Under the pieces are notes generated by a model, which worked only from the letters and a program-made list of their open reading frames with translations, had not been told where the DNA came from and ran no database searches. From NCBI GenBank assembly GCA_025617745.1, contig CM046868.1:18294615-18358614 (forward strand): a stretch of 64,000 bases of DNA. The letters are read 5' to 3'. Both the position numbers and the translations under genes were made by a program. Origin of the DNA: Heliocidaris erythrogramma (Eukaryota; Echinodermata; Echinoidea; Camarodonta; Echinometridae). Below, in pieces: positions 43,291-55,000 of the stretch (position 1 is the first letter of the stretch; the number at the start of each line of letters is the position of its first letter).

Positions 43291-46200
43291 ATGATGAATA
43301 ACACTAAATCTTTAGTCTGTAATTTTATATCGTTAAATGTCAAAGGTTTTAGGGAGAAAAATAAAAGACGAAGTATTTTTAGATGGTGTAAAGAGAAAGG
43401 AGGGAATATTGTTTATGCCATGATGAAGAATACGTTAAAAGTATGAAAGAAGAAATTAGTCGTTTAAAACTGCGGTTGTCCGAAGAGATTACAAGTAAAA
43501 CGCCAAAGAAAGGAAGGAGAAGGTTGTCAGATTAGAAAAGGAAATTCTAAAATTAGAAGAAGAAACACAATTACAAAATACACCAACAAACAATGATTTA
43601 ATTGATACTTTGGAAAGAAAGAGATGTGAATTGAAAACAATTTACGCTTATTTAAACGAAGGTGTAAAAATTAGATCGCGAGCTCCGTGGTTTGAAAGTG
43701 GGGAAAGAGAAACGGCTTATTTTAAGCAATTGATATTCCAATGGAAGAAAAGGTTTTATTAAGTTGAATGAAACTATAATCAATGACGAAACTAATATTT
43801 TAAAAGAAATCAGGGAATTTTATTCTACTTTATATTCCAAGTCAGAGGCAGGATTATGTGAGAACATTTTTCTACCTAACAGCTTACCCAAACTAAACGG
43901 AAACCAAAAGAATCGCCTTGTCTCGAATGGGTGGGGTGCGGGAGCGGGATGGGAGCGGGATGGGAGCGGGAACGGGCACACCCTTTCGAGACAAGCCCCC
44001 CCCCGGTTATCTCGAATGGACGCGTTCCCAGCGAGAAGTTCAATGAACGCGCCACTTCGAGACAACCGGGGGGCTTTCCTCGAATGAGTGTGTTGAGTAG
44101 ACTTTTGTAATAGACGTTTTAGAATTTTTTGTGAAAATTTTTTTTCAAAAAAAATTCTAAAACGTCTGTTACAAAAGTCTACTCAACACACCCATTCGAG
44201 GAAAGCCCCCCCCGGTTGTCTCGAAGTGGCGCGTTCATTGAACTTCTCGCTGGGAACGCGTCCATTCGAGATAACCGAGGGGGCTTGTCTCGAAAGGGTG
44301 TGCCCGTTCCCGCTCCCATCCCGCTCCCGCACCCCACCCATTCGAGACAAGCCAAAAGAATCAATGTGAAGGAAAAATAAATCAAGGAGATTGTATTGGA
44401 ATTTTAAAAGAAATGAAATTAAACAAATCTCCGGGAAATGACGGACTGAGTGTTGAGTTCTATATACATTTTGGCAGGAAGTAGGTGACTTATAGTCGTT
44501 GATGCTTTTAATGATGCTATAAAATATAAAGAAATGTCACCTTCTCAAAAACAACAATAATTACACTTATACATAAGGAAGGGAAAGACCCAATGTTTAT
44601 TAGCAATTATAGACCGATTTCATTGCTCAATGTAGATTATAAAATCCTCACCAAGATACTTTCTAAAAGAATTAAAACCATTTTGAATAATGTTGCTTCA
44701 GTCGACCAAGTAGGTTACTTAATTGATAGAAATATTGGTGAAGCTGTCAGAATAATAAATGAACTATTATAGCAATTGATTTTGAAAAAGCCTTCGATTC
44801 AATTTCACATATTTTCCTTCTATAAGGTACTCAAGTCATTTGGTTTTGGACCGATGTTTAGTGAATGGGATAGTATTCTTTATACTAATGCACAAATCTG
44901 TGTCTTCAATGGGGGAAAATCTACCGGTTATTTCAAAATTGAGCGGGGGCTTAGACAAGGAGACCCCCTCTCTCCATACCTTTTTATACTCTGTATAGAA
45001 TGTGTAACTCATTGTATTGGAAACGACAATTTGATAAAGGGGATTCGGTTTGGTGAAACCGAAATTAAACAAATTCTTTATGCTGATGATAATTATGACT
45101 ATTTTTGTAGAAGGTTTAGATTCAATATATAGATTAGAAGTAATCCTTGAGAATTTTAGGAAAGCGTCTGGACTTAAGATTAATAAGAATAAAACATTTA
45201 TTTTGCCTTTAGGGCCTTTGGTTAAATCTGAAAATTCTTTCCCCTTTGGAAAGCAAATTTATACTGTTAAAATATTAGGTATTAATTTTTCATTAAATCC
45301 TGATGTGGCCGAAGAAATGAATTATAAAGACATCTTAAGCAAAATAAAGAAATGATTAAACTGGAGGAAACAAAGGGATTTTACTTTGATTGGAAAGATC
45401 CACCTACTTAATTTATGTGAGTTCTTTAACGCCAGTGCCTGAATGGGTTTTTAGAGAAATTGATGAAATCTGTTTCGACTTTTTACGGCGAGGGAAGGAT
45501 AAAATAAAAAGAAGCACTTTATATCTGGATTATAGACAAGGGGGATTAAAAATGCTTAACTTTAAACTTTTTGTTATGGTACATATACAGAGGTTTATGT
45601 GGGTCAAAAGACTCGTTACTGGCGTCCAGAAAGTGAAATGGAAAAAATATTTCAAATTTCTACTCAGATCATTAGGTAGTAATTTAATCTTTTATTTGCA
45701 ATTTTACGCCTGACATGATCAATATTTTCTTACCAAAATATTACCAAGAAATGCTAAGTATTTGGTTTGATATGACGGCATTTATTAAAAAAAGACACAA
45801 GCAATAAGAGAAATGAAATCGTTTTCAATAACAGGTATATTCAGAAGAAAGGAAAATCATTTTTTATGAAAATATTTTTTTTTAAACATATATACATATT
45901 ACATCATATTTTAGATGAAGAAGGTGCACTTAAACCAAACACTTATTTCAGATCTAGGGGTCTAGATGGCGAGGAAATAGCAATAATTGAAGAAATATAT
46001 GCATATACTCCTGTAGAATGGAAAGTTGAAGTAAGGAAGAATACTTCAATTGATGGTTTAAAGATTGACTTTATGTTCTGTAAAAAGGTTTTCCAGTTTG
46101 AATCGGTTCGTTCAAAAAAAATTGTATAGAGCATGTATCAAAAATAAGGCCGATACTCCAGTTAGCTTTCACAATCTAGAATTATCATATAACATGTCTG

Positions 46201-46818
46201 AAAAAGAAATTGAAAAGGTATTTTATCGTCCTAGATCGTGCACATTGGATAATAAGTTGCGAGAATTTCAATTTAAATTATTATATAATTATATATATAA
46301 ATCACCATTTATATAGGTTTAAATTTATATCGAGCAATAAATGCTCTTTTTGTGGTAAAGATGAAGAAACCTATAAACATTTATTTTCTGAATGTGAAAT
46401 GGTTAAAAATTTAAAATATTATGGAAATTGTGTAGCAATTTATTTAATTTTTCAATTCTTAAGGAATTAAGTTGGAAGGATATCCATGTTGGATTAGAGG
46501 AGACAGCTGAAAATAGACAATTACTTAATCATATTATTTTACTCATTAAATTTTTAATATACCACGGAAGGGGGAAGAATAAACCACCAACTGCTGAAGA
46601 GATACAATAAAAGCTATAATTAAAAGTAAAGAAGAAGAAAAGAAGATAGTAATGGAGCGAAAAATATTAACACAACACTATAAAAAGTGGGAACATTTAA
46701 AGTATTGAGAATCAACTAAAGTCATATAAGAAGGATGAGGAGGGAAGGGATCGTTGGGTTTGCGCGCGTCCGAGGTTGACCGATCTGTGCCGCTGTGGAC
46801 TGCCCTCTATTTTTTTTT
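43291..46818 (+). mobile_element. L1/Tx1-like LINE, copy 2
   Basis: It begins at 43291 with an ATG and the endonuclease start VCNFISLNVKGF. Most of the endonuclease is then deleted near 43425. The linker region, RT (HKEGKDPMFISNYRPISLLN at about 44572, RQGDPLSPYLFILCIE at about 44953, YADD at about 45078) and the C-terminal knuckle CSFCGKDEETYKHLFSEC (about 46340-46395) follow. Frames break at the YADD motif and elsewhere. A 439-bp palindrome is inserted at 43915. Confidence 0.85.
43915..44353. mobile_element. 439-bp full palindrome with 9-bp target duplication
   Basis: Arms of about 210 bp are nearly perfect complements around a short loop near 44134. AAAAGAATC occurs on both sides (43906-43914, 44354-44362), and joining the flanks restores LINE sequence. 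Each arm repeats the word TCTCGAA / TTCGAGA several times. The 9-bp duplication suggests a Mutator-type mobiliser; this is inference. Confidence 0.85.
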
Positions 46819-47278
46819 TAATTGAAGAAATATATGCATATACTCCTGTAGAATGGAAAGTTGAAGTAAGGAAGAATACTTCAATTGATGGTTTAAAGAT
46901 TGACTTTATGTTCTGTAAAAAGGTTTTCCAGTTTGAATCGGTTCGTTAAAAAAAATTGTATAGAGCATGTATCAAAAATAAGGCCGGTACTCCAGTTAGC
47001 TTTCACAATCTATAATTATCATATAACATGTCTGAAAAAAGAAATTGAAAAGGTATTTTATCGTCCTAGATCGTGCACATTGGATAATAAGTTGAGAGAA
47101 TTTCAATTTAAATTACCATTTATATAGGTTTAAATTTATATCGAGCAATAAATGCTCTTTTTGTGGTAAAGATGAAGAAACCTATAAACATTTATTTTCT
47201 GAATGTGAAATGGTTAAAAATTTAAAATATTATGGAAATTGTGTAGCAATTTATTTAATTTTTCAATTCTTAAGGAAT
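46819..47278 (+). repeat. second, truncated copy of the LINE 3' ORF2 region
   Basis: From ATTGAAGAAATATATGCATA it repeats 45985-46468 with a few changes and a short deletion (the ATTATATAATTATATATATAA segment). It ends abruptly at about 47277. Confidence 0.8.
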
Positions 47279-47339
47279 ACGCTCTTATTGCACTGCGCTC
47301 TCGCTCTTACCACGCTGTTCTCGCGTTAGCTACGCTAAC

Positions 47340-48385
47340 AGCAACAGCAATTCATTTTGTAACAAAGAAATGAACATGACAAAGTTATGTGTCCATTCTC
47401 ATTTTGTAACAAAATTCATTCCGTTACATAATGAAAATTGGCTCACTAATTTGGTTGTGTTAATTATGTAACAATAATTCATTTTGTTACAAAATGAGAT
47501 CGGACAGAATTAGTTTGTGATGTCAATTTTGTAACAGAATGATTTTTGTTACAAAATGAAAATGGACAACAAAACTTTGTAACATAATTATTTTGGTTAC
47601 AAAATCAAAATGAACAAAATGATTCTGTCATGTTCATTTTGTAACAGAATTATTTTTGTTACAAAATTAGAATGGACAAAATAATTCTGTCATGTTAATT
47701 TTGTCACAAAATCTTTTTCATTTCAAAATGAGAACGGACAAAATAATTTTCGTTACAAAATACAGTTGGAAATGTTTATTTTGTAACGGAATGATTTTTG
47801 TAACAAAATGAAAATTTTGCCATGTTAATTTTGTAACAGAATGATGTTCGTTACAAAATGAAATCGGACAAAATAATTCTGTAATGTTAATTGGTGTAGA
47901 GGTGTCGTAGTCGAGTGGTTCAATCACTTGACTGGGAATGCAAAGGTCGTGGGTTCAAACCCCGGCACGGCAATTATGCTCTTGAGCAAGGCATTTTATC
48001 TACATTGCTCCTCTCCACCCATGGTGTTAAATGGGTACCCGGGAAGGATGCAAACGTCATTGTGGTTGGATTAGCATGTGCGCGCTTGGAAACAGGCGAC
48101 TGGCTGGAATGCTCCCCAGAGGAGTGGAGAATGTGCACTGTAATGTGCAGAATCGCAACTGAATCCAGTGACCGGGGTAATAATGCTGTAAGCGCTTTGG
48201 TCAGTTGCGTTGTAACTGGTAAGGCGCTATAGTATAAAAGAAACAGCTATTATTATTAATTTTATAACAGAATTTTTTTGGTTACAAAATTACCTTTGAA
48301 AATTCATTTTGTTACAAAATGAATTGCTGTTCAATAATTTTGCAACAAAAACGAGTTTTTAGTGAATTTTGTCACAAAATGAGGC
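47340..48385. repeat. hairpin-rich satellite (TTTTGTAACA motifs), split by SINE
   Basis: Diverged units of about 60 bp each contain TTTTGTAACA and TGTTACAAAA, so every unit can fold on itself. The array runs 47340-47892 and resumes at 48259-48385 after the SINE. Confidence 0.75.
47893..48258 (+). repeat. tRNA-headed SINE, copy 2
   Basis: It starts GGTGTAGAGGTG like copy 1. The tRNA-like head has B box GGTTCAAACCC, the body shares TGTTAAATGGGTACCCGG and GCGACTGGCTGGAATGCTCC, and the tail is TATTATTATTAA. It additionally carries TGAGCAAGGCATTTTATCTA, which copy 1 lacks or has altered. Confidence 0.8.
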
Positions 48386-48724
48386 AAGTTTGTACAGAAT
48401 AACTCGGTGAACACTGGCGCCCCATACCAGCATCGATCTCGAAGGCTGGAAGGATGGAAGGCACGGCATGCGCACCGTGATTTTAGTCTACTCTATGTAT
48501 GATTCTAGGCCTACAAAGATTTGTTCATAATGCAATCGTTTTATGAATATTTGATTAAATTTCTCATTATCCATCATAATCGTAAAACGGAACCTTAATA
48601 TTTTTTATCATTTGCTAATTAGATGCATGTTCATTTATTTGTTTTAATCTATCTAGTCAGAATGTTTTTCTGGGCAAAAATAAAATAATAAAGAATTAGT
48701 AGGGCTGCAAAGCTAGACTAGCAT
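48386..48724. other. AT-rich intergenic stretch before vinculin
   Basis: No element or gene recognised. Confidence 0.4.
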
Positions 48725-48894
48725 ATCGTTCCCGGAAGTAAATTCAAGCGAAACGAATAACAACCGACGCGCTGCATACTACTGCAGCTGAAAACTTGGC
48801 ATGACGACGTACCGGAACATATGTAGGTATGTCTATCCGGACCGGAGGAATCTGAAGTTTTACTTTTAAGTTTTAAAAAAGTACTAGACCAGAG
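48725..48894 (+). promoter_or_regulatory. candidate vinculin promoter/5' UTR with ETS-like site
   Basis: The stretch before the first possible vinculin ATG is less repetitive than its surroundings and contains CCCGGAAGTA at about 48731, an ETS-type core. No TATA box is evident. This is inference only; the transcription start is unknown. Confidence 0.25.
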
Positions 48895-49044
48895 ATGTTT
48901 AAAAATTCTTCTTCCAGAACTAAAGTGGCAACGTCTTTCAGACACTGCAAAGAAATTGGAAACAGAGGTCACTATGGAAAGGGTGTCCAGTCGACAATTC
49001 AAACTCGTTCAATTGAAAGGGTTCTCGCTCCGATCGCAGCACAG
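48895..49044 (+). CDS. VCL: vinculin coding exon 1 (start uncertain)
   Basis: The frame ends TIQTRSIERVLAPIAAQ directly before the donor GTGAGA at 49045, in phase 0, and continues perfectly into exon 2. The only in-frame ATG nearby is at 48895, giving a 50-residue exon with a basic N-terminal extension. A short out-of-frame uORF begins at 48801. An unseen upstream exon or an alternative start is possible; an acceptor-like TTCTTCTTCCAG ends at 48918. Confidence 0.65.
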
Positions 49045-52000
49045 GTGAGATCAGCGAGCCGCGAAGACCATTTACGCCTTAACCGTAGGGAGCGCTGATT
49101 ATGCCACAAGCCAGCTTACTCAGTTACTGTGACTCCACTGAGCTGAGCTGTGTGCTGGCACGCTGCGCGTTGGAGCTCTCAAAATCAAATGATGCTAAAA
49201 AGTAAAAGAGCTTTACAAATTCTTAATCGATTGGTTTATTGGTTAATATTGGTTAACATTAATTTCTGGTACCGTATATGCACCAGCCACCAGTTACCGA
49301 TCGCCTCATATATGACCACAGTAGACCCTTCCTTGACCGGCCTAGTTCTGTTAATTTATGCGTACAGTCCGTTTCATGCGCGTCGGCAAGCTTATGGCTG
49401 CAATGTAACATAGTTCTATGCGCACAGCAGCCTTACACATACATGTATGCGGTCCGAAATAAAAAAGGACGTAAACTTCTACCTTTACTGCAGACGACCG
49501 GAAGAATTTGGTGTGCTCAGATCGGTAAGTAACATATAATTTCTCAGAAATCCATCCATAAATGCTCCAAAATCTGTTAAAATATGCAAAATTGCTCATC
49601 TCGTGGAGCACAGGTCCCGTACGTCTAGACTAGCGCCCTTCCTCCGATCGAACGTAAATGTTGTGATGGCGCTACACCAGTATCAGTAACCGATCGCTGT
49701 TGGATTGTGCAATCAATTATACCCATCAATCATGGTCTCTGTATGTTGGTTCAGACGAATGGCGTTGTAGATATAATTGATGACTGATGGTGATGATGTT
49801 GGTGATTGTGTTGATGATTGAGTAGATGTGGATAATTTCTATGATGATGATGATGTCTGATGATTGTGTTTGTGATACAAAGTTTCATGATAATTTAGAT
49901 AATTATGATAGTGATGTTTGTGATGATGACGTCTGATGATGATGGTGATGATAATGTTGATGATGATGATGATGTTGGTGATAATAATTTTGATGATAAT
50001 TTTGAAAATGATGTTGGTGATGTTTGTCATGATTTCTGATGAGTGATGATGGTGATGAAGGTGATGAGGTGGATAATTTCAATAAATAAGATGATGTTAC
50101 TGATGATAATTTGATGGTAACGATGGGGGTGATGAAGATGCTGATGTCAGTGATGATACATTTATTTGTAAAAATTGATAATAATGTTCGTGATGATGAT
50201 GATGATGATGGAGATGATAATTTTATCAAAAAATTTGATAATGATGATGTTAGTAATGATGATGATGGTGATAATTTTGATGACAGCGTTGAGAATGACG
50301 TTAACGATGTTTGAGAATTTGATGAGGTGGATAATTTCAGTAAAACAGATGAAAGTTATTGATAATAATTTTGATGATGATGGTGATGAAAATGATTTTG
50401 GTGATGATAAATTTGATAATGATGATATTGGTTATGTTTGTCATGATGTTGGTGATAATTATTATGATGATGGTGCTGATGATGTTTGTGATGATAATTT
50501 TAATAAAATTTTGATAATGATGATGATGGTTGTGATGGTGATGTCTGATCATGGTGGTCAAGATGATGATGTTGGTGGTGATGATTTCAATAAAAATTTT
50601 GATAAGCCTTAATTATGATTTTGGTGACAGTAGCCTGCTAACTAGTTGTAATTAATGGTGAATATTTGGCCTACAACTGTATGTATTCATTAAGTGGGTA
50701 AATATTCTAAGTTCTCTCCTTTACTTTTGATTTCCATTACAGAAATAGTAACATGCCACGTGCAAGAACAAAGTGGAAGCAGGAGGACGTCGCCTCCGCG
50801 ATTACAAGGATAAAATATGAAGAAATCTCCATAAAAGAGGCATCTCCAGTGTATCACATACCATACACCACTTTGAGGGACAAATTCGCCGGGAAGGCGC
50901 CCATCGTGGCCAAGAAGGGTCCCCGACCCTTCTTGACTATGAAAGAAGAAAAAGAAATCGTCTCATGGGCAGTGAAAAATGGCGAGAATTGGCTTTGGTC
51001 AAACGAGGAAAGACATTCAAAACGTATGTTAAATTCTTCTTACAATTTTATTAGTTAAATGTTATTTTTATTTCTTCGGAAATAAATTTATTTCATGTAA
51101 TGCATTGGCGGATCCAGGAGGGCACTTCTGGCCCGTGACCCCCCCCCCCCCCTATTTTCGAAGAAAAGTATGCATTTTGACCATAGACGATCCGGCATTT
51201 TCTCGATTGTGCCCCCCCCCCCCCCCCTTTAGAATGAAGACCTTTTTTTTTTTTTGTGGCTTGTCAGGGAATTATGGAGGGGAACTGGACCCCTATACCC
51301 CCCCCCCCCCCACTGAGCGAATTTTGAAGGTCTTGCGAAAAAAAATTTTGTTGCCACAACCCCCATTGAGCGACTTTTCGAGAAGCTGGCGAGACCAAAA
51401 AAATACGGGTCTACCTTTTCCAAAAATTGACAAACCTTCATTTGTGTGCCCCCTCTTATACTCAATCCTGGATCCGCCCCTGTGTAATGTACATGTATTT
51501 TTAAATGCTTTTGTATGGTTATGCATATGTGTGTCTTTCTCTCTCTCTCTCTCTCTCTCTTTTCTTTCTTTCATTTATTTATTTATTTATTTATTTAATT
51601 TTGATAGTCTGGTCATGGTAAAAATGGGGGAAAAACAAACAAACAAATTAGGCATTTCTTTCTTTTCAATATCACAGTTATCACTTTTAATGATACAGAA
51701 GAAAAATCTGAATGGTATTAGCTTCACTCGCAAAAGAGTAAGGACGACTATTATATTAAAGGGAGCGACAAGTCGCAATCTATGGCGCTTTTACAGTTAG
51801 CTGCTCCTTTCTCTGGATCAAAGTTCAAAGCGACTTCAATTTATCGTGCGCAGCTAATAAAAGTTCGTACATTGACCCAAATTTGAGTAAACAAGATCGC
51901 GCATTCTTTATTCCAGTATTTGAATCTCATTGGTCGGTTGCGTATGGAGGGATTCGAGTTAACGATCGTGCGAGGAATCCGGCAATAACATTCCTTCGGT

Positions 52001-55000
52001 AGCGCATGATTGGACCTGATTGTATCCGAATTTCCCCGAGTCAGGCCAACTGGTCAGGCCCATGGATTACGACTTGCCACTCCCTTTAATTATTCTTCTT
52101 TCTGTTTTAGAGCATGCTTGAGGATGCTTGATAGAGACGGGAGATCAAATCCTTTCATCGACAACAAACCAGGAAGTTTTGTTGTGGAAGAGCTTCTGCG
52201 CTCGTCACCCTGAATTGGTCTTTCGGAAGCCTCAACCAATCGGAAGAGAACGGACAGTGGTTACAAAGGGGCGCATAGACAGGTAGGCCTATGCCTACAC
52301 AATATTCTCTTTTGGAACATAATAGTCACTACTTATTACTGCTACTACTACTATTACTACTGCCACTACTACTACTACTACTACCACACTCCTCTTCTTC
52401 CTCATCCTCCCAGGCTTACTTATATAAATCTGTTACGGGCTGAGAATTCTCTATTTTTAGGATACTTTGTTAAAAAATAAAACATAGAATCAGAATATGA
52501 AACACAAGAATAAAAGAGCAATAAAATGATAACATAAATAACTGTATATTAAAATTATTTAAATTTATTGAAGCAATATATTATGACGCAATAAAGTGGG
52601 CTAGTTACGAAATGCATTAAAATTTGATAAAAGTTCTTCTAGCAACGTGTTTTTTACATGAATCACAATTTATAGAATTGTCTATTTTTAGGATACTTTG
52701 TTAAAAAAAAATAAAACATAGAATCAGAATATGAAACACAAGAATAAAAGAGCAATAAAATGATAACATAAATAACTGTATATTAAAATTATTTAAATTT
52801 ATTGAAACAATATATTATGACGCAGTAAAGTGGGCTAGTTACGAAATGTATTAAAATTTGATAAAAGTTCTTCTAGCAACGTGTTTTTTACATGAATCAC
52901 AATTTAATAGTCTGAATACAAATTGCAAACATATATATCTTAAATCCAATATCTGTTGGTTTACTTTTTCTAATTAAATGAAACGAGGTATTCCTTCGCA
53001 TAACATATTTTAACTACCTCCGTCTTATGATTGCACAGGTGGTTCAAAGAACTGGAGGAATATCTGGTAGAGAACAACGCCAGAAGCATTCTTGATGAAC
53101 CACATTGAATGTTCAATGCGGATGAATCCTGATTTCCACTGGGTGGTCGTGCCGTAGATCGTGTCCTTGCACACAAAGGAGAACAATATGTCTAGCAGTT
53201 TAAGAATGCTGAGAAAGGGCAGGTTACAGTTATGGTAGCGGTATGCGCGCAGGGAATGTTTCTGCCACCAATGATCGTGTTGCCGGGGAGGCATGGTAAC
53301 GGAGCAGCCTACCAAGGAGCGCCCAGGGGCTCTTACTTCGCTAGGACAAAAAACGGCTGGATGGACAGCAGAGCCTTTTATGGTTTTATTGCAAAGTATG
53401 AATGAGCTTGTGTTGGGTTTGGGTGATTTTAATGGACATGGTGGAAAGCGTATTGAAGGTTACGATGGTGTGCATGGAGGTAATGGAATTGGGGAGAGAA
53501 ATGTGGAAGGAAGGATGTTGTTGGAGTTTTGTGATGAAAAGGAATTATGTGTGGTAAACACGTGGTTCAGAAAAGGGGAGAAGAGGAAGGTGACGTATAG
53601 CGCAGGGGGAAATGAAACAGCGATTAACTTTGCATTGGTGGGTAAGGGAAATAGAAAGTATGTGAAAGATGTGAAGACCATCCCTGCCGGCCTTCAACAT
53701 AGGTTGGTGGTTGTGGATATGGATAAGAAGAAAGTGAAGAAAGTGGTTAGAAAGGAAGTGATCGAGAAGAGGAAGGTTTGGAAACTGAAGGAAGAGGATA
53801 CAAGGGCGAGATTACAGTGGGGGAGCTGGTATGTGCTGATGCACCAGACTTATGGAGGTGTTTTAAGGAGGGAGTGTTAAAGGCATGTGATGAAGTATGT
53901 GGGAAGAAGAAAGGGAGGAAAGATCAAGGAGATACATGGTGGTGGAATGAGGAGGTGAAGGAAGCGATAGCAAAAAGAAGGAAGCTTGCAAGGAGAGGAG
54001 TGAAGATGGGAGTGAGGAGAACAAAGCTAAGTACAAGAACATGAAGAATCGTGCAAAAAAGGTGGTAGCAAATGCAATGATGCTTTTATGTGTAGTAAAT
54101 GTAGGAAGTGTGCTGGAGGGTGCGTGGAACCTATGGAGAAGTTGTGTGATGAGGTCGAAACAGTGAGTAGCTTTTGTTATCTGGGGGATAGAGTGAACGC
54201 AGGTGGTGGTTGCGAGGCAGCTGTCACAGCAAGAACAAGATTTGGTTGGATCACGTTCAGGGAATGTGGAGAGCTGTTGAACTTAAAAAGGTTCTCTTTG
54301 AAGGTGAAGAGAATGGTCTATCGCAGCTGTGAAAGACCAGTGATGTTATATGGGAGTGAGACATGGTGTTTAGGTGGGAATGAGCTGGCGATCTTGACGA
54401 GGACTGAGAGAGCAATGGTGAGAGCAATGTGTGGAGTGAAACTAATGGATAGAAAAAGGAGCAAGGACCTGTTGGAGATGTTAGGACTGGAAGAATCAGT
54501 GGCTCAGATGGCAAAAGCAAATGGAGTGAGATGGTATGGGCATGTGCTGAGAAGGAAGGACGGGCACATTTTGAGAAAAGCTCTGGAGTTTGAAGTGAAG
54601 GGCCCGAGGAAGCGAGGACGACTGAGGGGAACATGGAGAAAGCAGGTTGAGGAAGAGTGTAGTGGAGTTGGTTTGAGGAGGGAGGATGCCATGAATCTTG
54701 CGAGATGGAGAACGGGTGTGAGAAAGATTGCTACAAAGTGAGGTAAATCCGGCCACCCCTCGTCATTGGGGAATATACCCGGATCAAAACTGGATTGATG
54801 ATGATGATGATTGCCAACCTCTTTCAGCCGTTTCTTGTCCAGAAGAAAGTGCCCCTGCCAGCGCTCCTGCTGGTCGATGGCCTTGCGGCACACCAGACCC
54901 TGGAGGTAGCTAAGTATTGTGAGGAAAATCAAATTCTGCTATACAGATTCCCTCCTAATGCTAGGCATATCCTCCAGCCGTGTGATGTGGCTGTGTTCAG

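Larger units (their letters stand above)
53395..54809 (+). mobile_element. RTE-like LINE fragment inserted in the pogo DDE domain
   Basis: The left part encodes part of an APE-type endonuclease: GDFNGHGG, EGYDGVHGG, RMLLEFCDEKELCVVNTWF and QHRLVVVDM. The RT core is missing; the right part encodes the RTE C-terminal region (VMLYGSETWCL, RWYGHVLRRKD, RLRGTW). It ends GGATTGATGATGATGATGAT, the short-repeat tail typical of RTE elements. Removing it restores the pogo frame FIAK..ANLFQPF. Confidence 0.8.

Noticed and set aside
47340..48385. CRISPR-like array
   Set aside because: Units are diverged with no uniform spacers, the genome is animal, and there are no cas genes.
49839..50612. Asp/Met-rich and His/Ile-rich open frames
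   Set aside because: Both strands are open only because of the GAT repeat.
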